Below, piece by piece: positions 23,290-31,839 of a stretch of DNA of 31,933 nt. The notes below the pieces were generated by a model that made no database searches, had not been told where the DNA came from, and saw nothing but the letters and a program-made list of their open reading frames with translations. Every line of letters begins with the position of its first letter. The stretch's first letter is position 1. The DNA comes from Mageeibacillus sp. UBA5436 (GTDB taxonomy: Bacteria > Bacillota > Clostridia > Saccharofermentanales > DTU023), in the NCBI GenBank assembly GCA_002427545.1, contig DIRM01000017.1, positions 1-31,933 of the forward strand, given 5' to 3'. The position numbers and the translations under genes are program-made.

Positions 23290-25750
23290 TACTTTCACCA
23301 CCTTTCGATGTAAAAGATAAGCCTATACCGACAGCATCGTCCAAATCTTTAACTTCAAATTTTCCACAATTTGTTTGTACGAGTTTATTGAGCCTATGAT
23401 TTGGTTTATATAAACTGTCATTATTCGATAACATTAACCACATATTGAAATCATTTTTAGTAGCGCGTAAGCGAACTAATATTGGTCCATTGCTATTCTT
23501 AACACTGTAGGAAAGGATTTCTTCAAGGAAATTATAAAATAAAACATCAATACGCGCAGGTATTGCTCCCTTTATTTCATTGATAATTCGAGCATTGACT
23601 CCAGCTAAAGTTGCATATTCGCTGAGTTCATCCATATATACTTCTAACTCAGCTGCATCAATCGGCAAATTTTCTTGTTCACTAAAAAAGAAATCCGAGC
23701 GTCTTTTTATATAACAAAATGACATAGCTACTATAGCCAATCCCTTTTTTTTGTTTTCTGATTCAGATAGCTTTTTTATAGTATCTTGAAGCTCAGTCAG
23801 TTTTTCAGATATTTCAGCTTCAAGACCATCCATAAGTTGATTTCTAGCATTTTCTTCTTCTGTTTCTTGTTTTATTTTCACGCTTTTCGTCAATACTTCA
23901 TTCGCTTTTTCGCTTTTTTTAACGGATTCCACGATTTGTTTATATAAAATATTAAGCTTACTAATATCTTCATGCCAAACAGAAAAACCTCCTGTTATCG
24001 CTTTAGAAAACATAAGTGTATCCTCATCTATCTGCATAAAAAGCTCATTACTAGACAGAATATGTGAGAGCGTTTCATTGTCTAAATCCATTGCATTTTT
24101 AGATGAGATGGCTATATCTCCAGTATCATCTATAATCTGCATAGGAAGAGGTGAATTTGTAAAGAATGGTATGTATTTCGAATTAACCGGAATCATTCCT
24201 GAACGAATGGATGCCTCAAAAAACAAAATAGATAAAACAGCAAATACCATCGCCAAATCACTTTCATAAGCAATAGGTATTCGATTAATATAGCCATACC
24301 CATATGCTATAAGCAAAAGATGTAGCAAAAGGGGGAAGATTAATCCTCTTTTTCGAGGGCTACGAATGCATCGTACTATCAGCATACCTATAGCTGTAGA
24401 AAATTGGATTAGAAACAAAGCAATGATAAAATAATATCCCATTCCATATGTATAATCATCCAGCCAGCCTTGTTGAGACAAATCTAAAACATAAACAAAT
24501 CCATGTAAATCATTTGTAAAAACTAAAAGAACAGCAGCAATATTTAAGATAGCAGTCATCCATAGCCATAAAGGCGGATTTACTTTTTCTTCTGGTTTAT
24601 CAATTCCCCATGCCAGCCACAATACAATAAAAGAAAGTAAAATTTGGAATGGAATATACGTATACCATAAATATCTTGGCAATGCTGTTTCAAAATTAAT
24701 TTGCCATTTGATCAAACGAAGTAATATCCAACCAACTAGAAGAGCAGCTGTTGCAATAGCGCCTCTCTTTACTCTTTTTTGCATTGCTCTATTTACAACA
24801 GTTGCCGCCCACACTAAAACAAAAACAATTAATAGAGAACTTAGTATTTGATGCTCACGTGCATCTGCACTTGAATAAAGACGCACCCCAAATCCTTCGC
24901 GGCGTAGGATAGGCTGAGAATGAAAACTTTGCATATTGTAATAATTGACATCAGGAATAGTAACTGCTGGCTTATATGCCGCTGCATTGGGATAAAAATT
25001 CCAATCGCAACGTCCATCTGGAAGACGTAATCCTGCCGAAAGAAGTTTTTCATCCATATCATCAGGTATTGTCAATTTTATATTAGATAAAAGTCCCGAA
25101 ACATAACTAAAAGTGCCTTCTCTTGGTATGACAATATCCAAATCTCGTCCAGATTTCTTTAAAAATACTGCTTGATAGTCATAACAGATAAGAATCGGAG
25201 AATCTAATTTGTTTGTTCTAAGAAGTCCATCTTTTCTTAAATTTTTTAAAAATTTTACTGCCGTCTCAGCAGTATAATCTTCACCTTCAAGACCATATGC
25301 CATGGCAAACGAAATCGGCCACATATCGTGAGTTCCCGTTAAAATAGAGATTTGTTGCACCCCATTAATAAGATCATACCAACCTGTTATTTGTTTGTCG
25401 GTTTGTTCACGGTCTACTGCAATAATGACTGTAGACATAAATTGTGGATACCAATACTTTGCAAGCCCTTCTGAAATCATTGCTTCTGCCTGAGTATCCA
25501 TTGATTGTGCAATATTTCCTTTTTCTAAATACGATAAAACCTGGCCATTACCTGCTTTAATTTCATATTCAGGAAAAAGTTCGTTCATTGCATCAAAATA
25601 GAGTGATGATTGATTTGGAGCATAAAAAATTATATTTTCAGAAGAGGATTTTTTTTCTTTGGCACCTAAAAAAATAGCAATAAGGCATAAAAACAAAATC
25701 GCCAAACAAATTATCATTCTGTGTTTATGTCTTCTATCCATATCGGACAT
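23282..25750 (-). CDS. Solute-binding-like, seven-helix membrane sensor with degenerate kinase end
   Basis: An 822-residue sensor. A signal anchor (about 12-29) leads to an extracytoplasmic region (about 35-300) resembling an ABC-transporter solute-binding protein (IIFYAPNQSSLYFDAMNELFPEYEI; GTHDMWPISFAMAYGLEG). Seven hydrophobic helices follow at about 302-512, as in 7TM-type histidine kinases. A cytoplasmic part includes a coiled coil (about 600-668), a KRRSDF dimerisation motif (682-687) without the phosphoacceptor His, and a HATPase-like end (about 735-815) whose Asp-x-Gly box is not recognisable (WLMLSNNDSL). It is probably a pseudokinase that passes ligand information to the overlapping kinase. 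Its start has only a weak ribosome binding site. Confidence 0.8.
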   Translation of the reverse strand: MSDMDRRHKHRMIICLAILFLCLIAIFLGAKEKKSSSENIIFYAPNQSSLYFDAMNELFPEYEIKAGNGQVLSYLEKGNIAQSMDTQAEAMISEGLAKYWYPQFMSTVIIAVDREQTDKQITGWYDLINGVQQISILTGTHDMWPISFAMAYGLEGEDYTAETAVKFLKNLRKDGLLRTNKLDSPILICYDYQAVFLKKSGRDLDIVIPREGTFSYVSGLLSNIKLTIPDDMDEKLLSAGLRLPDGRCDWNFYPNAAAYKPAVTIPDVNYYNMQSFHSQPILRREGFGVRLYSSADAREHQILSSLLIVFVLVWAATVVNRAMQKRVKRGAIATAALLVGWILLRLIKWQINFETALPRYLWYTYIPFQILLSFIVLWLAWGIDKPEEKVNPPLWLWMTAILNIAAVLLVFTNDLHGFVYVLDLSQQGWLDDYTYGMGYYFIIALFLIQFSTAIGMLIVRCIRSPRKRGLIFPLLLHLLLIAYGYGYINRIPIAYESDLAMVFAVLSILFFEASIRSGMIPVNSKYIPFFTNSPLPMQIIDDTGDIAISSKNAMDLDNETLSHILSSNELFMQIDEDTLMFSKAITGGFSVWHEDISKLNILYKQIVESVKKSEKANEVLTKSVKIKQETEEENARNQLMDGLEAEISEKLTELQDTIKKLSESENKKKGLAIVAMSFCYIKRRSDFFFSEQENLPIDAAELEVYMDELSEYATLAGVNARIINEIKGAIPARIDVLFYNFLEEILSYSVKNSNGPILVRLRATKNDFNMWLMLSNNDSLYKPNHRLNKLVQTNCGKFEVKDLDDAVGIGLSFTSKGGESNA

Positions 25751-25854
25751 ACTTTCATTTTTATGTTGAATTAATAATTTTATTCAAAGCTAAACTTACC
25801 AAAGCAAAAAAATATTTTCTTTGTATTAATTATACCATTTATATATAAATGATT

Positions 25855-26238
25855 TTACATTGCTCCGAGTTTTGCAAACAGATAGTCAAGAGATGTGTCA
25901 TAATAAACAAAGTCATCAGCTTTTCCATCTCTAACAGCATCCATCGCTAATCTTCGATCTACATGGTCATCTTGCGAAGCTAGAAGTAAGATACGTATAT
26001 CTGGTTTAGCAGCTTGCAGTTCCTCACAAAAAGCAGAAAGTGTAGCAAGATTTTTGGAAGCAATTTCAACGATATCAACAACTGCAATATCAATTTTCAT
26101 AATTACTATGTCCAATGATGCTTGTTTTGGATTAAGAAGTAAAAAAGGATGAAAATCTAAATCTTTTTGTATCTTGATAGTTGAAGCAAAGCTCTGCGCA
26201 AATATTTTATTTGTTGTAATAAAACCAATATTTTTCAT
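25855..26238 (-). CDS. Stand-alone receiver-like protein (pseudo-receiver B)
   Basis: A 127-residue single-domain protein from the ATG at 26238, which has AAAGG at suitable spacing; the ATG six bases earlier is too close to it. It has a receiver-like pattern with a retained Asp in IAVVDIVE, but the N-terminal acidic pair is absent (IGFITTNKIFAQS). The Thr/Ser position is Ala or Ser (LLLASQ), and the strand-5 Lys is replaced in DDFVYYDTSLDYL. The same terminal block occurs in pseudo-receiver A at the other end of the cluster. First gene of the signalling cluster, behind a copy of the shared 30-bp element, 105 bases ahead of the 822-residue sensor gene. Confidence 0.7.
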   Translation of the reverse strand: MKNIGFITTNKIFAQSFASTIKIQKDLDFHPFLLLNPKQASLDIVIMKIDIAVVDIVEIASKNLATLSAFCEELQAAKPDIRILLLASQDDHVDRRLAMDAVRDGKADDFVYYDTSLDYLFAKLGAM

Positions 26239-26319
26239 AAGCATGACCTTTCATCTCTCTAGATATTATTATTGTGAAAGATAGCTTTGTCATTATTATA
26301 TCTCCTTTCAAAATTTTCT

Positions 26320-26349
26320 ATACTATCCTCAAGGTACAGGATTGTTCAA
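26320..26349 (-). promoter_or_regulatory. Shared 30-bp promoter-like element, copy B
   Basis: Minus strand TTGAAC (26349-26344), core CCTGTACCTTGAGGA, then TAGTAT (26325-26320), with an 18-base spacer. Placed 82 bases before pseudo-receiver B, almost the same distance as copy C has to pseudo-receiver A. It is the likely main promoter of the signalling cluster. Confidence 0.6.
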
Positions 26350-26537
26350 AAAACTTAATTATTTTATTGTGATTTTATTAAGCTTATAGATTATGAATAT
26401 CTTGAGATTCAACTGTTTTTGTATTTCATAAAATTCTTTTAATATTTAAATCAGTCTTTTTTATATACTTCAAAAAAATTATTTTATAAATTTTTTAATA
26501 ATAAATATCTCTAAAGAATGAATTCATGCATATTTAC

Positions 26538-26566
26538 TTGTTTTATTTTTTAACGTTCAGTATAAT
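26538..26566 (+). promoter_or_regulatory. Promoter of the arg operon
   Basis: -35 TTGTTT (26538-26543) and a perfect -10 TATAAT (26561-26566) with a 17-base spacer. The start point is expected near 26573, about 30 bases before argC. The rest of the 26245-26604 gap holds element B, an all-AT inverted repeat near 26473-26496 and the palindrome ATGAATTCAT (26518-26527). Confidence 0.7.
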
Positions 26567-26578
26567 CATTAAAATTAA

Positions 26579-26592
26579 TGTATAAATATACG
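26579..26592 (+). promoter_or_regulatory. Candidate ArgR operator (ARG box)
   Basis: TGTATAAATATACG matches the recalled Firmicutes ARG box TGAATAAAWATTCA at about 11 of 14 positions and is an inverted repeat (GTATA-AA-TATAC). It lies just downstream of the expected start point and touches the argC ribosome binding site, where bound ArgR would repress. argR itself is not in the window. Confidence 0.45.
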
Positions 26593-26604
26593 GAGGTGAT
26601 TTAA

Positions 26605-27549
26605 ATGACAAAAGTTTTTATTGTTGGTGAAGCAGGTACAACTGGTTTGAGACTTCGAACTCGTTTATCGTCACGTCCTGATCTTGAGCTACTAAAAATC
26701 AATGATTCTCTTCGCAAAGATCCGGAAGAATTACGTCGACCAATTGAAAAGGCCGATTTTGTTTTTCTTTGCCTACCAGATGAGGCAGCAATAGAAATTT
26801 GCAAGCTTGCCAAGGGAACAAAGGCTCGATTAATTGATTGCTCGACCGCACATCGTACTGCTCTTGATTGGACCTATGGTTTTCCTGAACTCTCATCATC
26901 ACATAAAGAGTCTCTTGGCTCTGCAAAATATGTTTCTTCACCTGGCTGCCATGCTAGTGGCTTCATTGCGCTTATCTATCCTCTTATTTCTCAAGGCATC
27001 CTTCCAAAAGATGCTTTACTTGCCTGTACTTCACTTACTGGATACAGTGGTGGCGGCAAAAATATGATCTCAGAATATGAAGCTACAGATCGAAATTCTA
27101 TTTTTTCAAGCCCACGACTATATTCTTTAGAACAAAATCATAAACATCTGCCAGAGATTGTCGTCCAATGTGGATTAAATTCTGCTCCGACTTTTCTGCC
27201 GATTGTCGGAGACTTTTATGCTGGGATGCTAACGACAATCACAATTCATCATAGCCAGTTAAACAAACCCTATGATGTTAAGGCTCTTCGTGATTGTTAT
27301 CATAAACATTATGATCAAAGCCCCTTAATCCACGTGATGGACGAAGCACCTTCGGCACTTTACGCCGGCACTTTTGCCGGACGAGACGATATGGCTCTTT
27401 ATGTTTCAGGAAATGCTGAACGTCTAACATTATGTTCTTTATTTGATAATCTAGGCAAAGGAGCTTCTGGTGCTGCTATACAATGCCTAAATATGATGTG
27501 TCATTTACCAGAAGAAACCGGTCTCGTTTTTAATCAAAAAACAAATTAA
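26605..27549 (+). CDS. argC: N-acetyl-gamma-glutamyl-phosphate reductase, short (type 2) form
   Basis: A 314-residue NADP-dependent enzyme reducing N-acetylglutamyl phosphate to the semialdehyde, the third step of ornithine synthesis. The N-terminal dinucleotide-binding loop GEAGTTGLRL and the catalytic cysteine in SSPGCHASGF (about 113-122) are present, as is the glycine-rich LTGYSGGGK segment. The length of about 314 and the GxAGTTGL start fit the type 2 ArgC group rather than the roughly 345-residue type 1. GGAGGTGAT precedes the ATG. First gene of argCJBDF. Confidence 0.95.
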   Translation: MTKVFIVGEAGTTGLRLRTRLSSRPDLELLKINDSLRKDPEELRRPIEKADFVFLCLPDEAAIEICKLAKGTKARLIDCSTAHRTALDWTYGFPELSSSHKESLGSAKYVSSPGCHASGFIALIYPLISQGILPKDALLACTSLTGYSGGGKNMISEYEATDRNSIFSSPRLYSLEQNHKHLPEIVVQCGLNSAPTFLPIVGDFYAGMLTTITIHHSQLNKPYDVKALRDCYHKHYDQSPLIHVMDEAPSALYAGTFAGRDDMALYVSGNAERLTLCSLFDNLGKGASGAAIQCLNMMCHLPEETGLVFNQKTN

Positions 27550-27576
27550 AACTCTCGGAGGTTTATATTTTATAAA

Positions 27577-28785
27577 ATGAAAACAGTTAAAGGTGGTGTC
27601 TGCGCACCTAAGGGCTTTCTCGCAGCTGGAATTGATTGCGGTATTCGTAAAAATGGCAAAAAAGATTTGGCTTTGATTGTTAGTCAAAAAGAAGCTGCTG
27701 CTGCAGGAGTCTTTACTAAAAATCTTGTCAAAGGTGCACCTATTATAGTTTCGCAAAAGCATCTTAAAAGTGGTTATGCTCGTGCTATCATCGCTAATAG
27801 TGGCAATGCCAATACCTGTAATGATAATGGATTGGAGATTGCTGAAGGTATGTGTGAATTAGTAGAAAGACTCACTGATATCCCTTCTAATAACGTACTT
27901 GTTGCTTCTACAGGTGTCATTGGCCAAAAACTTAGCTTAGCCCCGATTGAAAATGGGATGCCAGATTTGATTGATTCTCTCGGTCAAAATTCAGATGATG
28001 CCGCCACAGCTATTATGACTACTGACACTTATAAAAAAGAAGCCGCTGTTGAAATGATACTTGATGGAAAAACTGTCCGCATCGGCGCAATTGCCAAAGG
28101 TAGCGGTATGATTCATCCTGACATGGCTACAATGCTAGTTTTTGTTACAACGGATGCCGTGATCTCGCCAGCACTTTTGCAAAAGGCTCTTCTTTTTGCT
28201 ATTGAAGATAGTTTTCATATGATCAGTATCGACAGGGATACGTCCACTAATGATACCGTATTTGTGCTGGCTAATGGGCTGGCAGAGAATAAACCGATCA
28301 TCGAAGAAGATGCCGACTTTGAACTTTTTAAAACTGCCTTATTAGATTTATTCCTTCTGCTCAGCCGCTCTATTGCCAAAGACGGTGAAGGTGCAAGTAA
28401 ACTTTTAGAATGCCAAGTGACAGGTGCAAAGATAAAATCGGATGCAGCTAAAATTGCCAAAAGTGTTATTTGTTCTCCTCTTTTTAAATGTGCCATGTTT
28501 GGAGCTGATGCCAATTGGGGACGTGTCCTCTGTGCCATCGGCTATGCTGGCGCACAGGTAGACATAGGAAAAATTGAAGTATCTTTCCAATCCTCTGCTG
28601 GCGAAATTGATGTCTGCAAAAATGGTGAGGGATTAGAATTTTCTGAAGAATTGGCTAAATCAATTCTCAGCCAAGATGAAATCATTATCAAAATCGCACT
28701 TAACGATGGTACAGAAAGTGCTACTGCTTTTGGCTGCGATTTAAGCTATGACTATGTAAAAATTAATGGCGATTACAGAAGTTAA
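27577..28785 (+). CDS. argJ: Bifunctional ornithine acetyltransferase / N-acetylglutamate synthase
   Basis: A 402-residue enzyme that moves the acetyl group from N-acetylornithine to glutamate, recycling it. It self-cleaves at the conserved motif KGSGMIHPDMATML (about 173-186), where the Thr before Met-Leu becomes the N-terminus of the beta chain. GVFTKN, NSGNANTC and the late FGADANWGRVLCAIGYAGA block confirm the family. No argE or separate argA is in the operon, which fits a cyclic pathway. CGGAGG stands about 15 bases before the ATG, farther than normal, and no better start is visible, so translation may be modest or partly coupled to argC. Confidence 0.96.
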   Translation: MKTVKGGVCAPKGFLAAGIDCGIRKNGKKDLALIVSQKEAAAAGVFTKNLVKGAPIIVSQKHLKSGYARAIIANSGNANTCNDNGLEIAEGMCELVERLTDIPSNNVLVASTGVIGQKLSLAPIENGMPDLIDSLGQNSDDAATAIMTTDTYKKEAAVEMILDGKTVRIGAIAKGSGMIHPDMATMLVFVTTDAVISPALLQKALLFAIEDSFHMISIDRDTSTNDTVFVLANGLAENKPIIEEDADFELFKTALLDLFLLLSRSIAKDGEGASKLLECQVTGAKIKSDAAKIAKSVICSPLFKCAMFGADANWGRVLCAIGYAGAQVDIGKIEVSFQSSAGEIDVCKNGEGLEFSEELAKSILSQDEIIIKIALNDGTESATAFGCDLSYDYVKINGDYRS

Positions 28786-28801
28786 AAGAGGGGATTTGAC
28801 C

Positions 28802-29671
28802 ATGATTGAAAAATTAACTAATGCACAGCGTGCCAAAGTATTAATTGAGGCTTTACCATACATTCAGCGCTATAATAATAAAATTGTCGTCATTAAATAT
28901 GGCGGCAATGCTATGGTCAGCGAGGAGCTCAAGCTTGACGTGATGGGCGATATTGTTCTGCTTTCATTAATAGGCATTCGAGTCGTCCTCGTACATGGTG
29001 GAGGTCCAGAGATTAGTGAAGTTTTAAACGCGATGAATATGGAAAGCCATTTTATTGATGGATTGCGTGTAACAGATAAAAAAACAGCTGAAGTTGTGCA
29101 AATGGTGCTATCAGGCAAAATTTCCAAAAACCTGGTATCTCTTATCGGAAATCTGGGTGGCAAAGCGATTAGTCTATCTGGTATGGATGGACATATGATT
29201 GAGGCAAAAGTTTTGAGTGAAGATCTCGGTTATGTAGGTGAAATTACCAATATCAACCCAAATCCCATTCTAGATATATTAGATAAAGGCTATATTCCAG
29301 TCATATCTAGTATTGGCTATGATCAAGAAGCCAACAGTTATAATATCAATGCTGACACTGCTGCCAGCCGTATTGCCGGCATGCTCAAAGCAGAAAGTCT
29401 GATTTTAATGACGGATGCTCCTGGTCTATTACGCAATAAGGATGATCCTCAAAGTCTTATTCCTGTCGTCAATGTCAGTGAAGCTCCACAATTGGTACGT
29501 GAGGGTATTATTTCTGGAGGTATGATCCCAAAAGTTGAATGTTGTACAGATGCGATACGAAGAGGAGTGAAAAAAGTTTTCATTATTGATGGTCGTGTAC
29601 CACATTCGATTCTGATTGAAACACTAACGGATGAGGGAATTGGCACCATGTTTCTTAAAGGAGATAATTAA
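28802..29671 (+). CDS. argB: Acetylglutamate kinase
   Basis: A 289-residue amino-acid kinase that phosphorylates N-acetylglutamate. Motifs: VVIKYGGNAM (ATP site), VLVHGGGPEIS (substrate site), NINADTAASRIAG and ILMTDAPGLL. The frame is open from 28766 inside argJ, but AGAGGGGA lies 7 bases before the ATG at 28802 and the family begins here. Starts 16 bases after argJ. Confidence 0.97.
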   Translation: MIEKLTNAQRAKVLIEALPYIQRYNNKIVVIKYGGNAMVSEELKLDVMGDIVLLSLIGIRVVLVHGGGPEISEVLNAMNMESHFIDGLRVTDKKTAEVVQMVLSGKISKNLVSLIGNLGGKAISLSGMDGHMIEAKVLSEDLGYVGEITNINPNPILDILDKGYIPVISSIGYDQEANSYNINADTAASRIAGMLKAESLILMTDAPGLLRNKDDPQSLIPVVNVSEAPQLVREGIISGGMIPKVECCTDAIRRGVKKVFIIDGRVPHSILIETLTDEGIGTMFLKGDN

Positions 29672-29672
29672 T

Positions 29673-30833
29673 ATGAATATTATAAAAGCAGACGAAACCT
29701 ATATTGCTAAAACTTATGCTCGTGCACCATTCCTTGCAGAGAGTGGGCATGGTGCTCGTATCATTGATGCTGAAGGCAAAGAATACATTGATCTTGGCAG
29801 TGGCATCGGTGTCAATGTCTTTGGAGCTTGTGATCCGCCCTGGATTGCAGCAGTTGAAGCACAATTACATAAATTACAGCATTTATCTAATCTTTATTAT
29901 ACTGCGCCACAGGCAGAGCTAGCAGAAATGCTTTGCATGCGAACCGGATTCAAAAAGATCTTTTTTGCAAATTCTGGTGCGGAGGCGAATGAATGTGCTA
30001 TTAAATCCGTGCGCAAATATTCTAATGAGAAATATGCTCCTGGACGCAGCACAATCATCACCTTAGAAAATAGTTTTCATGGCCGTACAATGGCTACCCT
30101 CTCTGCTACAGGACAGACAGATATGCATGTTCATTTTGGGCCTTTTTTAAATGGTTTCAAATACGCTCCTGCTAACGATTTTGCAACATTAAAAACATTA
30201 TGTGATGGTACCATTTGCGCGATAATGCTGGAACTCATACAAGGTGAAAGTGGCGTAAATCCACTGGACGAAAATTATGTTAAACAGATAGCTGAATTCT
30301 GCCAAGAACAAGATATTTTATTAATAATTGATGAGGTTCAAACTGGTAATGGACGAACTGGTTCTCTTTATGCCTATCAACATTATGGTATTATGCCTGA
30401 TCTTATTACTACAGCTAAAGGTTTAGCAGGCGGTCTACCTTTAGGCTGTGCGATGCTAGGTGAAAAGCTTTCAAATACGCTGACGCCAGGCAGTCATGGC
30501 TCTACCTTTGGTGGTAATCCTATTGCTGCTGCTGGCGCCATTAGCATTCTCTCAAGGTTGGATGAACCTTTATTCGCAGAAGTTAAGCGTAAAGGAAATT
30601 ACATTCGAGCGCAGTTAACAGATGCCAAAGGTATCAAAAATATAACTGGGATTGGCTTGATGTTGGGTATTGAGACTGAAAAGGATGCTAAATTCTTATC
30701 TTTAGAATGTCTTAAGCATGGCATTATCGTGCTGACCGCTAAAAATAAACTTCGGCTATTGCCTCCTCTAAATATATCAGACAAAGAATTAGCTATAGCT
30801 ATGCAAATATTAAAAGGAGTACTTGCAGAATGA
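29673..30833 (+). CDS. argD: Acetylornithine aminotransferase
   Basis: A 386-residue class III PLP aminotransferase converting N-acetylglutamate semialdehyde to N-acetylornithine. Visible: YIDLGSGIGVNVFG, FANSGAEANECAIKSVRKYS (about 95-114), FHGRTMATLSATGQ, LLIIDEVQTGNGRTG (PLP-contacting Asp, about 212-226), and the PLP lysine in TTAKGLAGGLPLGC (about 240-253). The ATG at 29673 begins one base after the argB stop, with AAAGGAG upstream. The longer frame into argB is not needed. It ends with an ATGA overlap with argF. Confidence 0.97.
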   Translation: MNIIKADETYIAKTYARAPFLAESGHGARIIDAEGKEYIDLGSGIGVNVFGACDPPWIAAVEAQLHKLQHLSNLYYTAPQAELAEMLCMRTGFKKIFFANSGAEANECAIKSVRKYSNEKYAPGRSTIITLENSFHGRTMATLSATGQTDMHVHFGPFLNGFKYAPANDFATLKTLCDGTICAIMLELIQGESGVNPLDENYVKQIAEFCQEQDILLIIDEVQTGNGRTGSLYAYQHYGIMPDLITTAKGLAGGLPLGCAMLGEKLSNTLTPGSHGSTFGGNPIAAAGAISILSRLDEPLFAEVKRKGNYIRAQLTDAKGIKNITGIGLMLGIETEKDAKFLSLECLKHGIIVLTAKNKLRLLPPLNISDKELAIAMQILKGVLAE

Positions 30834-31735
30834 AACATTTATTAAAACTTTCGGATCTTAGTAAGAAAGAAATTCTTGCTATCTTAAATCTTGCTGATCA
30901 ACTCAAATTTGAAAAGAAAAATAATATTGATCATCCTTTGTTAAAAGGTAAAACACTTGGCATGATTTTCCAAAAAAGTTCTACTCGGACAAGAGTTAGT
31001 TTCGAAGTAGGCATGTACCAACTCGGTGGAAATGCTCTATTTCTCTCTCCACGTGATTTACAAATTGGTCGAGGCGAACCTTTGCAGGACACTGCACGTG
31101 TACTCTCTCGTTATCTAGACGGTATTATGATCCGTACTTTTGCACAAAAAGAAGTGGAAGATTTAGCAAAATACGGCTCTATCCCAATCATCAACGGGCT
31201 GACTGATTATGCTCATCCTTGTCAGGTTCTTGCTGATCTGATGACCATCCGTGAACATAAACATAGTCTTAAGGGTCTCAAACTTTGTTTTATTGGCGAC
31301 GGCAACAATATGGCAAATAGCTTGATAGTTGGTTGTATTAAAATGGGTATGTCTGTAGCCATCGCTTGTCCTAAAGAATACAAACCAGATGCCGAGTTAA
31401 TGCAATGGGCGAAATCAAATGGGAATTTTATCTGCACTGATGATGTATTATTAGCTGCAAAAGATGCCGATGTGCTTTATACAGACGTTTGGGCTTCCAT
31501 GGGCCAAGAATCAGAAATGCAGGCACGTCTTGCCGCTTTTTCAGGTTTCCAAATTAATGCTGAAGTGCTAAGTCATGCAAAACCTGATGTTATGGTTCAG
31601 CATTGTCTGCCCGCTCATCGCGAGGAAGAAATCACCCAAGAGGTTTTTGAAGCTCATGCGGATGAAATTTTTGACGAAGCCGAAAATCGCCTGCATGCCC
31701 AAAAAGCTGTATTGGTTAAGTTACTTGGTAAGTGA
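30830..31735 (+). CDS. argF: Ornithine carbamoyltransferase
   Basis: A 301-residue enzyme condensing ornithine and carbamoyl phosphate to citrulline. The carbamoyl-phosphate loop SSTRTRVSFEVG (about 51-62), HPCQVLADL (about 129-137), the ornithine-side DVWASMGQE (about 220) and HCLPAHREEE (about 263) are all present. The ATG overlaps the argD stop (ATGA), with AAGGAG upstream. As the last operon gene it supplies citrulline; argG and argH, needed to finish arginine, are not in the window. Confidence 0.97.
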   Translation: MKHLLKLSDLSKKEILAILNLADQLKFEKKNNIDHPLLKGKTLGMIFQKSSTRTRVSFEVGMYQLGGNALFLSPRDLQIGRGEPLQDTARVLSRYLDGIMIRTFAQKEVEDLAKYGSIPIINGLTDYAHPCQVLADLMTIREHKHSLKGLKLCFIGDGNNMANSLIVGCIKMGMSVAIACPKEYKPDAELMQWAKSNGNFICTDDVLLAAKDADVLYTDVWASMGQESEMQARLAAFSGFQINAEVLSHAKPDVMVQHCLPAHREEEITQEVFEAHADEIFDEAENRLHAQKAVLVKLLGK

Positions 31736-31767
31736 TAAATATATCCGAAATGTTTATCTTTTAATCC

Positions 31768-31839
31768 CATTCCAAATGAAGATGTTTGGCACAATAATTT
31801 GGAATGAGATATTAATCTAAGAGTTTCTCATTTATTTTT
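31768..31839 (+). terminator. Terminator region after argF
   Basis: Two overlapping hairpins: CATTCCAAAT/ATTTGGAATG (31768-31777/31797-31806, 10 bp, 19-base loop) and AATGAGA/TCTCATT (31803-31809/31826-31832, 7 bp). The second is followed by TATTTTTC. They share bases and exclude each other. The second has the better T-rich tail, so it is the likelier terminator. Confidence 0.5.

Noticed and set aside
28870..29163. Long minus-strand frames inside argB and other arg genes
   Set aside because: They are shadows of strongly conserved plus-strand enzymes and have no independent support.
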